A stretch of 64,000 bases of DNA from Paraniabella defluvii (GTDB lineage: Bacteria; Bacteroidota; Bacteroidia; Chitinophagales; Chitinophagaceae). Positions within the stretch are counted from its first letter, which is position 1. Every line of letters begins with the position of its first letter. The translations under genes were made by a program, and so were the position numbers. The notes below the pieces were generated by a model that did not search any database, was not told the origin of the DNA, and saw nothing but the letters and a program-made list of their open reading frames with translations. Positions 42,320 through 53,105 of this stretch are shown piece by piece. Where the stretch lies: assembly GCA_019316985.1 (NCBI GenBank), contig CP079215.1, forward strand, positions 806,001 to 870,000. The letters run 5' to 3'.

Positions 42320-42827
42320 ATGAAATTAATGCTCCTGATTGCTGCTGCCACTTTATCGGTCAGCCTGGGATGCTCTAAAAAAGTATACACCAACGGCAAA
42401 GAAGCTGCTAATACCAATTTCACCTTTAGAGCTAAAAAGAATGGCTCGGCCTGGAAAGCCCATTCTATCGCAGCCACCTATAATTCCAAAGACAGTATGA
42501 TGCATGTGACGGCTATGGGAGAGAATAATGAAAGACTGACCATTTCCTTCTTTAAAAACCCCAATACACCGGCGCTTCAGAGCGATTTACAGCTGGAAGT
42601 ATGACCCCTACCTGTGAATATTGCGCCAGCATAGCGCAACGTTATAGTATGGATTCACTCAAAAGCAACTCCTTCCAGATTATGGGTTTTGACAATATGG
42701 AGCATCGCATTCTTGGCAAATTTTCGGTTTACCTGAAAAAGACAGCCTGTACCAGGGGACATTTATTAAAGACGCTTCATTATATGAGGGCGTGTTTAGC
42801 GTACCTTATGAAACCGTTTCCTTTTAG
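42320..42827 (+). CDS. Small uncharacterised lipoprotein (frameshifted)
   Basis: Signal MKLMLLIAAATLSVSLGC with lipobox, then about 150 residues including FTFRAKKNGSAWKAHSIAAT and HVTAMGENNERLTISFF. The phrase KNGSAWKA is typical of a large group of Bacteroidota lipoproteins of unknown function that form a beta-sandwich (DUF6252-like; that label is a guess). Indels near 42600 and 42738; the corrected end is EGVFSVPYETVSF, stopping at 42825-42827, four bases from the convergent malQ stop. Confidence 0.65.
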
Positions 42828-42830
42828 CAT

Positions 42831-45510
42831 TTAACGTCCGCTGTGCTGTATATAACCTTTTAACTCTTCGTTGAAAGCTTTTTCTTTGATTAATTGCTCC
42901 AGGCTGATGTGCATACGGTAACGCCAGTAATGACATGGATTTGCGGGAACATTGATGCGCTCATCTTCAGGATTTTCGCGGCGTAACTCCGCACTCATTC
43001 CCAGGATGTCCTGCAACTGGAAGATGCTCCACATAGCAGGCGCGTATAAATGCTGCAGAATTATGGCCCGGTTAATCCACGGCTCAAAAATAAGGTGCCT
43101 CGCCCGTCTGCCCGAGCTCCGTATTATAAAATTGCTGGGTCAGCGCCCTGTTTTCCTGCCACCACCCGCGTATCGTACTCATATCGTGAGTAGATGGCGT
43201 AACTACAGACAAATAAGGAGCATTGGCAGGGTTAAAGAAAGTAGTGTTCTGTTGTTTAGGCATACGCTGAATTTCCAGGCTCAGAATTCCCAGCTGTTTC
43301 ATTACACCGGGTACTGTATCGGGCACCATACCCAGGTCTTCCCCGCATACCAGCATATTGGTAACGGCTTTAAGCCGGGGTAGTTTTTCAGCGACTCCTT
43401 TTTCCAGAAATCATTCTGCCGGCGATAGAAATAATCGATATACAAGTTCCATATTTTTTCTCTCAGCTGAGGGGACAGATAACGGAAGGAGCTGGTTTGG
43501 TCTAAAGCAATGCGAAAGTGAAAAGCCGTTTTGTCCGAGCCTTCCTGCTCCAACAGTATAACATTGCTGATTAGGTCGTATAAACCGTCTCTAAATAAAA
43601 TATGCTCGCCGTCTGCCTGGCCTTTAAAATAAGCTTCAACTTTTTTTGCGTATCAAATTCAGGGCGTAAAACATATTGTTGCGGGCCGTGCTTCTGTAAA
43701 AAATGGGCTTTTACGTAATCGGCCCTTTCTCTAAACACTTCTCTTAAAACATCATCAGTAATATAAGGCAGGCAGAATCTTTCGTAGTCAAACCATATAC
43801 CTTGCTCGCCCAACTCATTTACGTAAACCGGGATGCAGGGATCAAACGTTCCCATAACACCCTGAACGGCATTAACCGGTATGCTCCATATCCTGAAAAA
43901 GCCCAGTATATGGTCAATACGGAAGGCATCAAAATAATAGCTCATTTGCCTGAACCGCTCCTTCCACCAGGCAAATCCATCTTCCTGCATACGTTTCCAG
44001 TTGTACGTAGGAAAACCCCAGTTCTGGCCCTTAACAGCAAAATCATCAGGTGGAGCACCTGCCTGCACTTCCATTTTATACAAATCGGGCGCCACCCATG
44101 CATCAGCGCCGTAGCGATATACACCAATAGGTATATCGCCTTTCATCACAATTCTTTTTTATGAGCGTAGGCTACCGCGTCGCTTAACTGAACATGCAAC
44201 TGGTATTTGCAGCAATAAAAACTCACCTGCTTTTGCTCCGCAGCTCCGGCATCAAAAACCTGTTGATCTCTTCTGCGTTATAAACCCGGTTGGCGCCCCA
44301 CTCCTGTGGATTAGGAGAATGAAATTTATCTCTCAGGTAACAGAATGCTGCATAGGGCTTCAGCCATTGTTGATTGGTTTCAAAAAAGTCCCTGTACCCG
44401 TCAGTTTTCAAACAGCCGGCGCCATGTTCTTCAAACAATTCCTTTAAAGCTGACATCTTAAATTGCATCACTGCTTCGTAGTCGATATGCGCCAGCTCGT
44501 TCAATTGTTGCCGTTTACTTTTAATGGCTTCTTTGAGCTCTTTGCTTTTCTTTCCCTCAATAATATCCAGGTTAATGTAAAGAGGATGCAGGGCAAAAGC
44601 AGATATAGCGGCGTAAGGGTAAGAATCCAGCCAGGTATTTGTGGCTGTTGTATCGTTAATCGGCAATATCTGGATGAGCTTTAATCCTGTTTTCACCGCC
44701 CAATCGGCCAGCAGTTTTAAATCGCTGAATTCGCCCACACCTAATCCGTTCTTACTGCGAAGGCTAAACACGGGTATTGCTATACCGCTTCCCCGCCAAC
44801 GTGTATTTTCAGACCTTATAAACCCGTCCTGCAAAACAGCCCGCTCGCCGCCCGTTGCCGGCTCAAAACAGATACGGTTTCCGCCCTCTTCATAGCCCCT
44901 GAAAGTTCCAGAGGCCTTGTCGTAAATCCCGTATTTATAGGCAACAGGAAATTGTATGTTGCGTAGATCTAATGCCGCTATCCATTGCCCGCCATCAAAC
45001 TTCAACATTACTGCATCTTCTATATTCCAGGCACCCAGCGAATCACTATCCCCAACAGGCAAACCACCTCATTCCTGTTAATCAAAGGCGCTTTTACCGC
45101 GAACACATGGGTTACCTCTTTATTTATTTTTACAGCTGAAGCTTTGCGCTGCGGTAATAATACCTTTTGAAAGGGGCGGTAGCAAAAGTATTTACCACAT
45201 CTCCTGCAAAGTTCCAGGTGTCGTATATCTTTAAAATTGCAACCCCGCGATGCTGCTCCGGAAACAGTTGCCTGGGCTCCTGGAACTCCTCCGTCTGCTC
45301 CCCGTCTTTATCTATAAACAGGTATTTATATTGCAGTACTCCGCCCGGTAAAGCATCAATATCAATCTCAGCCTCCAGTTTCCAGTACTCGTCGTTCAGG
45401 TACTGCATATCCATATAGCCACCGGCAGATTGAAGTGCCGTAGCATTGGCAACAATGGCTAAACGTTCACCAAAACGGGTATGATATTTTATATAGAAAA
45501 TGATTTTCAT
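42831..45510 (-). CDS. malQ: 4-alpha-glucanotransferase with tandem CBM20 (DPE2-like MalQ), frameshifted
   Basis: Cytoplasmic GH77 enzyme that transfers alpha-1,4-glucan chains. Two N-terminal starch-binding CBM20 domains (about 1-115 and 125-240: HTRFGERLAIVAN, DEYWKLEAEID; HVFAVKAP, LGDSDSLGAWN) precede the catalytic domain. Catalytic residues: the Asp nucleophile in FDAFRIDHILGFFRIW, the Glu acid/base in VCGEDLGMVP and the third Asp in TPSTHDMSTIRGWW. As in plant DPE2 and many Bacteroidota, a long insert splits the domain. About 893 codons. Frameshifts near 45140, 45060, 44222, 43650, 43365, 43090. A 19-bp palindrome lies before the start. Confidence 0.93.
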
Positions 45511-45533
45511 CTGATACAATCGCATTTGCATTA

Positions 45534-45552
45534 TTGTGTACAACATACACAA
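45534..45552. promoter_or_regulatory. Palindrome upstream of malQ
   Basis: TTGTGTACAACATACACAA: 7-bp arms with a five-base spacer, ending 24 bases before the malQ ATG, a likely operator position. The regulator is unknown. Confidence 0.45.
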
Positions 45553-45601
45553 AACGAAAATAGGTGAATATCCATTTATTTCAAAAAGTTTCTAAAAGCG
45601 T

Positions 45602-45633
45602 ATTGTCTATTTGCATCACAACGCTTAAATTTG
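45602..45633 (+). promoter_or_regulatory. Putative promoter of the 45651 gene
   Basis: ATTG, 20 bases, TAAATTTG: full -7 match, 18 bases before the ATG. Confidence 0.6.
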
Positions 45634-45650
45634 CACCAAACTATAAAAAT

Positions 45651-45806
45651 ATGTCTTCAGGTACAAAGAATAAAGGGTTGATGTGGATTTTATTTCTTGT
45701 TTTCACTGCATGGTTTGTGTTTGCATGCTTTACGCACTGGCCATGGCTTACTTTAATCTTACCTTTTGTTACTACCTTTTTTGTAAAAGCGATGGATATT
45801 ATTTAA
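45651..45806 (+). CDS. Small membrane protein, 51 residues
   Basis: MSSGTKNKGLMWILFLVFTA opens the first membrane helix; CFTHWPWLTLILPFV leads into a second, ending FVKAMDII. Intact, with its own promoter and strong terminator, so it is very likely a real monocistronic gene. I do not recognise the family. Confidence 0.7.
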   Translation: MSSGTKNKGLMWILFLVFTAWFVFACFTHWPWLTLILPFVTTFFVKAMDII

Positions 45807-45823
45807 GCAAGGTATTTATATAT

Positions 45824-45859
45824 AAAAAAAGCCCGTGGTTTTAATCACGGGCTTTTTTT
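45824..45859 (+). terminator. Terminator of the 45651 gene
   Basis: Stem GCCCGTG/CACGGGC extended by A7/T7, eight-base loop: a textbook intrinsic terminator. Confidence 0.92.
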
Positions 45860-45950
45860 ATGTGCAGTTGTTGCGTTTAGCCAAAAGAAGACGTTAAAGA
45901 TGATACGCACCTTGGTAACCCTGAAAACAAAACCTTAATTAACGTATAAA

Positions 45951-46468
45951 ATGAAATACAACAAACTGCTGATCGCCGTAAGTTTCCCTTTAATGGTATC
46001 GTCCTGCAAAAAGAAGACAGTAAACAGGTAATGGGATATGCCCCTGTTTATGGTACCGAAGCTGAACTTAAAACCATTACGCTTACCCCTCCTCAGGCTA
46101 TTGAGAACGGCGGAAAAATATATGTATGGGACCATACATTGTTTCAGGTTGAAAGTGGAAAGGGTATCCATATTACCGATATTTCCCATCCTGCCAGCCC
46201 GGTTAAGAAAGCGTTCATCAAAATAGCGGGAAGCCAGGAAGTGGCTGTAAAGAACGGACTGATTTATACCAACCACCTGAATGATCTTGTGATATTGGAG
46301 ATCGCCGGATCAACGGTCAATACCATAAAAAGGCTACCGGCATTTAAAAATATGGATAACCAGGCTGTTCCGCCTGAAAGAGGCGCCTTTGAATGCCCCG
46401 ACAAAACAAAAGGAGTTGTTATCGGATGGCAAAAGAAAATGATCACCAGTCCTAAATGCGTATACTAA
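45951..46468 (+). CDS. Lipoprotein with LVIVD-like repeats (one frameshift)
   Basis: Signal MKYNKLLIAVSFPLMVSSC with lipobox; one base is missing near 46015 (CKKEDSKQVMGYAPVYG). About 172 residues. GKIYVWDHTLFQVESGKGIH and ITDISHPASPVKKAFIKIAG form a beta-propeller-like repeat with the phrase (I/V)xDISxPxxP, as in the LVIVD family. It ends in a short region with two cysteines (FECPDKTKG; SPKCVY). First gene of a three-gene plus-strand set; the next ATG is 20 bases after the stop. Confidence 0.72.
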
Positions 46469-46487
46469 CACTTAACCTATTATAACC

Positions 46488-47233
46488 ATGCAACCCAAAC
46501 ATATATTATTCGTACTTACCCTACTGATTGGCCTCAGCTGTTCCAAGGGCGACTCCAGTTTTTCCGGAAGCAGCGGCGCCGGAGGATCAATTGCGAGAAT
46601 GGCCATATCCGGCAATTATCTTTATACAGTTAGTTCCAGCTCCTGTACACCTACGATATCAGCAATCCGCAAACCACCGTTTTATTGAGCGAACAACCGC
46701 TTGGCTGGAGTGATGTTGAAACCATATTTCCGTACAGAGACAAGCTATTCGTTGGCTCCCGGTCGGGCATGTTCGTATTTGACAACAGTGATCCTAATAA
46801 GCCGAAATTGCAGGGCAGAGCTCAGCACCTGCGGGCCTGCGATCCTGTAGTGGCGGATAATGACTTTGCCTACGTAACACTCAGAAATAATAACATTGGC
46901 TGCGGCGGCACTGTTAACCAGCTGCAGATTTACGACATTAGCGGCACTAACGTATTGGTACCCAAAATAACCGGTACGCTTGATATGCCGGAGCCCTATG
47001 GATTAGGCTACTCGGGCAACACATTATATGTGTGCATGGGTGCAAAAGGGTTAAACATTGTGAATGTAAGCAATAAGGCTAAACCGGTATCGCTGAAAAT
47101 TTTAACAGACAGCCACTTTATAGATGTGATCCCTTATAACGACTTGCTTATCGCTTATATACAGGGCGGTATTGCTTTGTATGATATCTCTGCCCCCGCC
47201 GATCCTAAAAAATTATCCACTATCCAAAACTAG
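46488..47233 (+). CDS. LVIVD repeat-containing lipoprotein (one frameshift)
   Basis: Signal PKHILFVLTLLIGLSC with lipobox, then repeats of a beta-propeller: YTYDISNPQTTVLLS (after correcting one indel near 46640), MFVFDNSDPNKPKLQG, LQIYDISGTNVLVPKITG, LNIVNVSNKAKPVSLKIL and IALYDISAPADPKKL. These are LVIVD (PF08309-type) repeats found in surface choice-of-anchor and surface proteins; ligand unknown. About 249 residues. It ends three bases before the barrel-like gene. Confidence 0.85.
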
Positions 47234-47236
47234 CTC

Positions 47237-48067
47237 ATGAAAAAAATAATTACTGTCGCTTTTTTCTGTATGGGTAGCTATCTGCTCCAGGCCCAGGACC
47301 TCATTTATACAAAAAAAAGAAGGCGTTCTCAAAACAAAAGTAATTGAGATCACTCCTTCGTTGATCCGCTTTAAAAAAGCCGAAAATATAGACGGGCCCA
47401 ACTACAGCATCGCCAACCGCTACGTAGATTCTATACGGTACGAAAATGGCACAAAGGAACTGTTCTCTTTTAGAGGCAAAAGACTTTCAGAGAAGTATAT
47501 AAAAGAAATAGAAACATTCAGTACATTACCTGATAACCTGGTATCAACAGGGTTTGAGTTGTCGTCATATAACCTTCCCGGCATATTTGACTCCTGGCGG
47601 GAAGATGAAACACCTTTTGCGGGCTGGTTTATTTCTTATGAAAGACTGTTCGCCAAACAAAAAATAGGTGTTTCCGTGACCCCTTTGCCTCCTGGAACCG
47701 CCGGTATTATGGTGCGTCTGCTGCCGCTCAATTTTACCCGAAAAACAAAGGAAGAATGAGATTTGGCCTGGGCCCCATGATCAACTACAGTGTGCAGGAC
47801 CGTATATTTTATTATTACGCCCCTAATAGTAATACAGGCAACTCTATGCGGATGCACACCAAAGCGCATATTACCTCCCTGTCTGTGAATTTTTCTATTC
47901 TCGGCAATATCAGTAAAAGGGTATTTATAGATAGCGATATGTTTATAGGTTCTATACTTAAAGAAAGAGCTTTTAGTAATAACCTACCTGAATATTGGAA
48001 AACAGACATCAGAAGAGACGAAGAGCCGATGCTAGGATTGAGATTGGGAGTAGGATACCGGTTTTAA
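47237..48067 (+). CDS. Putative outer-membrane beta-barrel protein (frameshifted)
   Basis: Signal peptide KKIITVAFFCMGSYLLQAQ, then, after an indel near 47320, EGVLKTKVIEITPSLIRFKK (a region seen in Bacteroidota proteins with LIRFKxxxxxDGP), and a second half with alternating beta strands: GFELSSYNLPG, GVSVTPLPP, MRFGLGPMINYSVQDRIF, THITSLSVNFSILG-like and GLRLGVGYRF, the aromatic end of outer-membrane barrels. A second indel lies near 47745. About 277 residues. It probably works with the two lipoproteins upstream. Confidence 0.65.
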
Positions 48068-48086
48068 AACAAATTTATTAAACGTA

Positions 48087-48118
48087 AACAGGCCGCCTCT
48101 TTGCAGATGCGGCCTGTT
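48087..48118. terminator. Bidirectional terminator
   Basis: Stem AACAGGCCGC/GCGGCCTGTT with a 12-base loop between convergent genes. Confidence 0.85.
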
Positions 48119-48138
48119 GTTGTATTAATTATGCTGGT

Positions 48139-48976
48139 TTATTTGCTTTTTGTAGTCCTGATCACGCCCCTGATATAGCCGATCGACTCTGCTATACCGG
48201 CAAAAGGGGCCTTCATATTCCGTTCATGTTCGAGGCTTAACATACCCGAGTAGCCAACTTTCCGCATCATTTTTACAAACGCCGGAAAATCGATAATGCC
48301 GCGGCCTACTTCAACTGAGTATCCCTGTTTAGTAGGTCCTGTAACATCTTTCAGGTGCATGTCAAAAATACGGGTATGATATTTCTTAAGATCTGCTACC
48401 GGATCTTTACCGTTTCGGGTGTCATGTCCTATATCCAAGCACATACCCATACGGGGATCGAGGTCTTTCACATTCTTCCAAACATCATCCGCATCCGGAT
48501 ATAATTTCATGTCGGGTCCGTGAAGATGTATCGCATACTTCATATCATATTCCTGCACTTTTTATTTACATAAGGAAGTAACTCATAATTAGGTACGCCA
48601 ACGATCAGTTTTACGCCCACACGTTTGGCATACTCAAAAGCCCTGTCAACTTCAGCTTCCGTTTTCATATAAATAGGTCCTACTGCATAACCCGTAACTC
48701 CTTTCGATTTTAACTTTTCGTGGAAAGCAGCAATAGTAGCTGCGTCGCTGCTAAGCGGCAGGTGAAAATCTTTAATACACAGGTAATGCACATCGCTTTT
48801 CTCCATTGTTGCAAGAGCGGTATCGATACCAAACTGTGCAAATGTGTAGCCGGCCACGCCTACTTTAAACTTTTCGTAGGTATCTACAGGAGGCTGGGGT
48901 CGGGGCGCTTTTCCTGGGCCTGCACCAGGGAGCTTATCATAAAGCTGCAAGCAATAATTAGATTGTTTTTTTTCAT
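48139..48976 (-). CDS. Secreted sugar phosphate isomerase/epimerase-like TIM barrel (one frameshift)
   Basis: AP endonuclease 2-type TIM barrel. An N-terminal signal (MKKNNLIIACSFMISSLVQA) appears once an indel near 48920 is corrected, so it is exported. FKVGVAGYTFAQFGIDTALA, YLCIKDFHLPL, GYAVGPIYMKTEAEV, YAIHLHGPDMKLYP, MCLDIGHDTRNG, IFDMHLKDV and GMLSLEHERN hold the His, Asp and Glu metal ligands. A second indel lies near 48560. Such exported members are frequent in Bacteroidota sugar degradation; the substrate is unknown. Confidence 0.82.
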
Positions 48977-49038
48977 ACTCAGGCTAAAATAAAAAACCAT
49001 CCGCAAATGCAGATGGTTTCGATATAAATATTTCCAAA

Positions 49039-49666
49039 TTACTTTTTCTTGGCACCTTTGGGAGCTATCATTGCAAGCATTCTCCGGCCTTCCAGCTTTG
49101 GCATATTTTCCAATGTACCAAATTCAGCAAGGCGCTCTGCAAACTTCAATAATAACAGCTGTCCGCGATCCTGGAACTGTATTGCACGGCCTTTAAACTG
49201 AACATAAGCTTTCACTTTGTTGCCTTCCTTTAAAAAGCCTTCTGCATGTTTAGCCTTAAAGTCGAAGTCATGGTCGTCGGTATTAGGCGTAAAGCGAATT
49301 TCTTTAATTTCTGTCGCTTTGCTCTTTGCCTTCATCTCCTTTTCCTTCTTCTTCTTATCGTACAAGAATTTATTATAATCGATGATCTTACAAACGGGCG
49401 GATCAGCGGTTGGAGAAATCTCCACCAGGTCCAGCTCCTGTTGCTGGGCAATCTTCAATGCCTCCTGGGTAGAATAAATTCCTACCTCTACATTGTCCCC
49501 TACCAATCGCACTTGCGGTACCCTGATATGATGATTGATGCGGTGTTCTGCTTCTTTTTGTGGTAAGCGTCCCTGAAGTTTCCCTGTTTGGTTTATTGCC
49601 ACCTGGCCTGAAAGGACCACCCGCGCCGGGCGGACGGTTAAAAGTTGGTTTTTGTGGTACTGCCAT
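49039..49666 (-). CDS. infC: Translation initiation factor IF-3 (one frameshift)
   Basis: Binds the 30S subunit and checks the start codon. After a P/G/R-rich N-terminal extension (PPGAGGPFRPGGNKPN) comes EHRINHHIRVPQVRLVGDNV, then LDLVEISPTADPPVCKIIDY (the PPVCKI signature), KEIRFTPNTDDHDFDFKAKH and the C-terminal domain to PKGAKKK. One indel near 49570-49580. About 209 codons. ATG start, not the AUU of E. coli. The usual downstream rpmI and rplT are absent here; the next gene is the secreted TIM barrel 62 bases on. Confidence 0.95.
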
Positions 49667-49682
49667 CTAAAAATGATTCGTT

Positions 49683-49744
49683 ATGCTTCTTCCCCGTTGA
49701 GAAGCATGGTTTATTGCTTTTTTAATACCATACGGGAATGGTAT
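49683..49744 (-). promoter_or_regulatory. Structured infC leader with two hairpins and a mini-ORF
   Basis: On the minus strand a 7-bp hairpin (ATACCAT/ATGGTAT) is followed by an 8-bp hairpin (ATGCTTCT/AGAAGCAT) that lies entirely within an 8-codon frame ATG...TAA encoding MLLNGEEA, 17 bases before infC. Leader regulation is inferred, not shown. Confidence 0.4.
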
Positions 49745-49855
49745 GTTAAAAATTTTTACAAAGATGGGAATTATACTTAGTATTTCAATTTTATTTTTAA
49801 CGGGTTTACATCAGCAACTATCTTACCAAATTCAGCAAAAGAACTTTCTGAAACA

Positions 49856-49887
49856 AAATAGCCGGAAACAGAAGCTTCCGGCTATTT
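49856..49887 (-). terminator. Terminator of the RND efflux operon
   Basis: Perfect 12-bp stem AAATAGCCGGAA and complement, eight-base loop, followed on the minus strand by TTGTTTC; it separates the efflux operon from infC. Confidence 0.82.
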
Positions 49888-49908
49888 CTTCCTATTTAAA
49901 CCTGTCTA

Positions 49909-52900
49909 TCAGGCAGTTTTTGCCTTTTTCCGGTACGCCATTTTAGTAATCAACACATATAATACCGGCACAATAAATATAGCAAGGGATGTTGCGGCCA
50001 GCATGCCCCGAAAACCGTCCATCCTATAGTGCGGCGGCTCACGGAAGCGGCTCCCGTAGCAATCATCAGCGGCACCACCCCTAATATAAAGGCCAGCGAA
50101 GTCATGATGATCGGGCGTAAACGCAGCCTTACGGCCTGAAGCGTTGCCTGCACTACATCCATCCCCTTATCTACCCGCTCTTTGGCAAACTCCACAATCA
50201 GGATGGCGTTTTTAGCGGCCAGACCGATCAGTGTGATCAACCCGATCTGGGCGTATACGTTATTGGACAATTTCGGTAATAATGTCAACGCCAGTATGGA
50301 TCCGAATGCCCCAATGGGCACTGCTAAAAGCACGGAGAACGGAACCGACCAGCTCTCATATAATGCCGCAAGGAACAGGAATACGAATACAATAGATATA
50401 GCAAAAATGGTAGTTTGCTGATCCCCGCAGCGATTTCCTCCCGGCTCATTCCCGAGAACTCATAACCATATCCTGCCGGTAAAGTTTTGGCAGCTTCCTC
50501 AGGGCCTCGATTGCCTCACCACTACTGAATCCGTCTTTGGGAGAACCGTTGATTTCCACAGACCGATAAATATTGTAGTGGGATATCACTGCGGGGGCTT
50601 CAATCAACTTCGTGGTAACCAGCATATTCAAGGGCACCATTCCACCAACACTGTTACGAACATAATAGTCTTTCAGGTTTTCCAGCGATCCGCGGTAGGT
50701 ATAATCGGCCTGGGTCATTACACGGAAATTCCGCCCGTAAATATTGAAATCATTGACATAACTACTTCCCAGGAAGTTAGATAGCGTGGTATACACTTCT
50801 GCTACGTTCACTCCCATCTTCTTGGCCAGCTCCTTGTTTACATTTAACTGGTAGCTGGGTGTGCGCGCGTTAAAGAAGGTATAGGCCCTGCCTATAGCCG
50901 GCTGGGCGTTTACCGTTTGCAGGAATTTATTGGCCACCGCCTCAAACTTGTTAACATCGTCGGTAGAACCGGTTTGCTGCAGCTGGAAAGTAAATCCGGC
51001 CGTTTGCCCCAATCCCGGAATAGCAGGGGCGCAATAGGCATTACCCTTGCTTCCTTAATATCTTTGGTAGATCCTATGATCTTACCGATCACCGCGTTTA
51101 CATCATGCTCGCTTCCCTTACGATCGTCCCACTTTTTCAATTTTACGAACATGGTACCAACGTTCGATTTATTACTAAAGCTGATAATATTCAACCCCGC
51201 AAGACCACCTACTACATCAACTTCAGGCAAGGCCTCCACCCGGGTCATAATATCTTTAATCATGGCGATACTACGGGTGGTGCTGGTACCTTCAGGTAAT
51301 TCGTAGGTAACAAACATACGCCCCTCGTCTTCCGTGGGAATAAATCCTGTTGATTTGGTTTTGAACAGGAATATCATAGCGGCGATTATGACAATCAACA
51401 GCGTTACTACATAAGGAGTCTTCCGTATCCACTTACCCACACTTTTAGTATACCCTAAGGTTACTTTATTGAACCAGTTGTTAAACCTGTCGAAGAAGCG
51501 ATCCAGCAGGTTCTTCTTTCTGTCACCCGGAGCTGCCGTTGGCTTCAGCAATAACATACTTAATGCGGGTGTTAGCGACAGGGCTACAAATGCGGATAAT
51601 AATACCGACACCGCGATGGTGATCGCAAACTGCTGGTATAACCGGCCTACGATGCCCGGTATAAACCCAACGGGAATAAATACCGCCGCCAATATCAGGG
51701 CAATGGCTATTACGGGGCTGAGATTTCCTTCATCGCTTTTACCGTTGCATCTTTGGGAGACATACCCCTACTGTCGATATTATGCTGAATGGCTTCCACC
51801 ACTACAATGGCATCATCTACCACGATACCAATTGCCAGCACAAAAGCAAACAGGGTAAGGGTATTGATGGTAAAACCAAGAAGATTAAAAATATAAACGT
51901 TCCGATTAAAGATACCGGGATAGCCAGTACCGGGATCAACGTAGCACGCCAGTTTTGCAGGAAGAGATAAACCACCAATACCACCAATATCAGGGCCTCT
52001 ACCAGGGTGTGCATTACTTCATTGATAGATACCTGTACCACGGTTGCAGTTTCGAGCGGCACCTTAAAATCGATATCTTTAGGGAATGTAGGTCTTAACC
52101 TATCCAGCGCTTCATTAATACCTTTATAAGTATCCAGCGCATTGGCGCCCGGCGCCTGGTAAATCAGCAGGAAAGCGGCAGGCTTACCGCTTACAAAAGC
52201 ATTGGCAGTGTAATCAAACTTACCCAATTCAATCCTGGCTACATCTTTCAGGTAAATAATACTGCCATCTGTTGGCCGGGTACGTACCACAATATTTTCG
52301 AACTGCTCGGGTGTATTGATACGGCTATTGGTTAACAGGCTGTACTCAAAAACCTGCTCCCCGCTTTGAGGGTTACCACCAATAGTACCAGCCGCTGCCT
52401 GCAGGTTCTGCTCCTGCAATGCAGCATTTACCTCTGCGGGAGCCACACCCAGGGCCGCCATTTTAGAGGGGTTCAGCCAAACCCGCATACTAAAGTCATC
52501 GGCCCTGGAAAAGATATCCCCACTCCCTTCACCCGGGCAAGGGCATCTTTTACATACAGGTTTACGTAGTTACCGATAAAAGTTGCATCATGTGTGCCGT
52601 TGGGTGAATAAAAAGCCAATGCCATCATGATACTGGGGTTACGCTTACGTACGGTAAGACCAAGCCTTTTACAGCATCGGGTAATGTAGGCTCTGCAACA
52701 CTCACCCGGTTTTGCACATCGAGCGTAGCGATGTTAATATCAGTACCTACCTGGAAGTTTACCGTGATGCTACTTTGACCGCTACTGGTGCTGTTACTGG
52801 TCATATAAGTCATGCCGGGCGTACCGTTAATCTGGGTTTCCATGGCAGTAGTAGTCGTCTGCTCTACCGTTTGAGCATCAGCGCCGGTGAAGTTACCGGC

Positions 52901-53038
52901 TATTTGCACCGTAGGCGGAGAAATATCAGGATACTGGGCAACCGGCAGGGTTAGCATCGATATAATACCCACCAAAACAATTACGATCGATACTACTATA
53001 GCAGTTACCGGTCTTTTTATAAATACGTCTGCGATCAT
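49909..53038 (-). CDS. RND efflux transporter inner-membrane subunit, HAE1/AcrB type (frameshifted)
   Basis: Proton-driven drug exporter. N-terminus [35 protein letters not shown], porter region, then the proton-relay aspartate pair in [16 protein letters not shown] (about 51800-51845), [35 protein letters not shown] and [19 protein letters not shown] (the TM10 lysine). It ends [15 protein letters not shown]. About 1,043 codons, the full family length. At least six indels (near 52640, 52510, 51855, 51720, 51030, 50430 and 50010). It comes after the adaptor gene in a tolC-acrA-acrB order. Confidence 0.95.
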
Positions 53039-53105
53039 TGCATACTATTTTGGATGGCAGAAAAAAGGCGTGATGACGCCGGTTTCTTCTGCCAGCTATA
53101 TCAAC

